Assembly (NCBI GenBank): GCA_017456805.1
Contig: JAFTIQ010000097.1
Location: forward strand, 1 to 6,010
DNA: 6,010 nt
Source of the DNA: Lentisphaeria bacterium
GTDB taxonomy: Bacteria; Verrucomicrobiota; Lentisphaeria; Victivallales; UBA1829
Reading direction: 5' to 3'
In this document: positions 5,765 to 6,010 of the stretch, one piece after another
How the letters are laid out: every line of letters starts with the position of its first letter
How positions within the stretch are numbered: position 1 is the first letter of the stretch
Translations under genes and position numbers: made by a program
Notes under the pieces: generated by a model
Told to the model about the DNA's origin: nothing
Databases searched by the model: none
What the model saw: the letters and a program-made list of their open reading frames with translations, nothing else

Positions 5765-5774
5765 ATTTTTTTTT
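5742..5774 (+). terminator. Intrinsic terminator of copy B
   Basis: GAAGCC (5749-5754) pairs with GGCTTC (5759-5764) around TGAC, followed by A and nine T (5766-5774). It is identical to the terminator of copy A over this stretch. As the last unit of the hairpin array it would define the 3' end of any plus-strand transcript of copy B. Confidence 0.65.
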
Positions 5775-5808
5775 GCCCATTTGGGCAAAAAAAATGGTCG
5801 ACCATTTT
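5765..5808. repeat. T/A-flanked hairpin and adjoining 18-bp palindrome
   Basis: GCCC-ATTT-GGGC (5775-5786) is flanked by nine T on the left and eight A on the right, so the stem can extend to about 12 bp. Copy A has the same structure at 5504-5531 but with GAGC, which introduces a C-A mismatch. Directly adjoining, and sharing four A, is the perfect 18-bp palindrome AAAATGGTCGACCATTTT (5791-5808), which copy A lacks beyond GGTCG. Both are symmetric, so strand is undefined. They could act as a cruciform, a protein-binding site or an element end. Confidence 0.6.
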
Positions 5809-6010
5809 CGCTTAATTCGAAATATTCTCTTATATTATAATCGACCTGAAATCGTTTCACTTTTATTCAGAAAAACTCAGAATACAACTTCTTGTGAGTT
5901 GTTTGTATGAGGTAATTTCAAAAGTCCGGCAAAATTTGTCTGAAAAAGGATTGTTGATGAGCTGAAAATGGTAGGTTGAGCGTGGCTACTCACAGAGTAA
6001 CCACCGCAAA
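5809..6010. other. AT-rich intergenic stretch with two hairpins, no gene seen
   Basis: No plus-strand frame of useful length with a ribosome binding site is present. TATAAT occurs at 5836-5841 on the plus strand and again, offset, at 5834-5839 on the minus strand, but neither has a convincing -35 partner. ACAACT (5884-5889) pairs with AGTTGT (5897-5902) around a 7-nt loop. A stronger hairpin (5980-6007) lies at the right edge: TACTC-ACA-GAGTA at its tip, then one C-A mismatch, then GTGG against CCAC, a bulged C, and CG against GC. On the minus strand a frame stays open from the edge to a TGA at 5877-5879 (43 codons). It is rich in Ser/Thr and shows no recognisable family, so I do not call it a gene. 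Confidence 0.4.

Larger units (their letters stand above)
5596..5800. repeat. Repeat module copy B
   Basis: This 205-bp block is the better preserved partner of copy A, with the same landmarks in order: CGAAGCGAATGCTTCATA (5596), AGCGAAACAA (5652), ATGAAGCAC (5682), CGTATGAAGCGGCAC (5699), CCATGAAGCG (5720) and the 60-nt terminator block (5741-5800). Its left half carries inverted pairs of the same heptamer: ATGAAGC-T-GCTTCAT (5624-5638), and GCTTCAT (5663-5669) facing ATGAAGC (5682-5688). Its right half is the regular 20-nt hairpin array. The terminator block differs from that of copy A by one substitution (GGGC against GAGC) and one extra A. Confidence 0.75.

Noticed and set aside
5354..5800. 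CRISPR array
   Set aside because: The constant part is only 7 nt and the variable parts are 13-nt palindromes rather than 25-40-nt unique spacers. No cas gene is nearby.
5672..5860. Minus-strand open frame of 62 codons beginning with GTG
   Set aside because: It runs through the terminator hairpin, the 18-bp palindrome and the hairpin array, has no clear ribosome binding site, and its residues simply translate the repeats.
5877..6008. Minus-strand 43-codon frame open at the right edge
   Set aside because: It could be a gene end, but it is short, shows no family signal and crosses two hairpins. It is left as an observation only.

Overview
The window reads as a chromosomal segment of an anaerobic bacterium with moderate GC content. 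Genes are tightly packed and preceded by clear Shine-Dalgarno sequences. An Isf-type iron-sulfur flavoprotein suggests an anaerobe. A PglK-like glycolipid flippase and an HldE-like PfkB kinase fit an organism with a complex envelope glycome. I cannot name the taxon from the sequence; a gut anaerobe, possibly of the Lentisphaerota/PVC type, is only a guess.

Positions 2-3562 (+) look like one operon. It holds the last 31 codons of an unidentified gene, an OppC/DppC-type ABC importer permease (94-1035), an inositol-monophosphatase/CysQ-family phosphatase (1045-1875) and a complete membrane-plus-ATPase ABC protein resembling the PglK flippase (1886-3562). Junctions are an ATGA overlap and gaps of 9 and 10 nt, each gap carrying a good ribosome binding site. 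Co-transcription is well supported, but a shared pathway is not evident.

Positions 3571-4107 (-) hold a flavodoxin-fold iron-sulfur flavoprotein. It converges on the ABC gene with only 8 nt between the stop codons. Its promoter (TTGACA-N16-TATGAT) lies in the 253-nt gap before the next gene. Positions 4361-5332 (+) encode a PfkB-family sugar kinase, transcribed divergently from that gap.

Positions 5333-6010 contain no convincing gene and are the most unusual part. Two diverged copies of a roughly 185-205 bp module (5354-5537 and 5596-5800) share a series of landmarks in the same order. Both end in the same terminator-like hairpin with nine T, followed by a second T/A-flanked hairpin. In the second copy, ATGAAGC recurs at exactly 20-nt intervals (5682, 5702, 5722, 5742). 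The first three copies are each followed by a different but perfectly self-complementary 13-nt hairpin (5-bp stem, 3-nt loop). The fourth is followed by the terminator hairpin. Conserved pairing with changed sequence points to selection on, or generation of, structure rather than coding. I do not recognise it as a named RNA or repeat family. The last 200 nt hold two further hairpins, one at the window edge.
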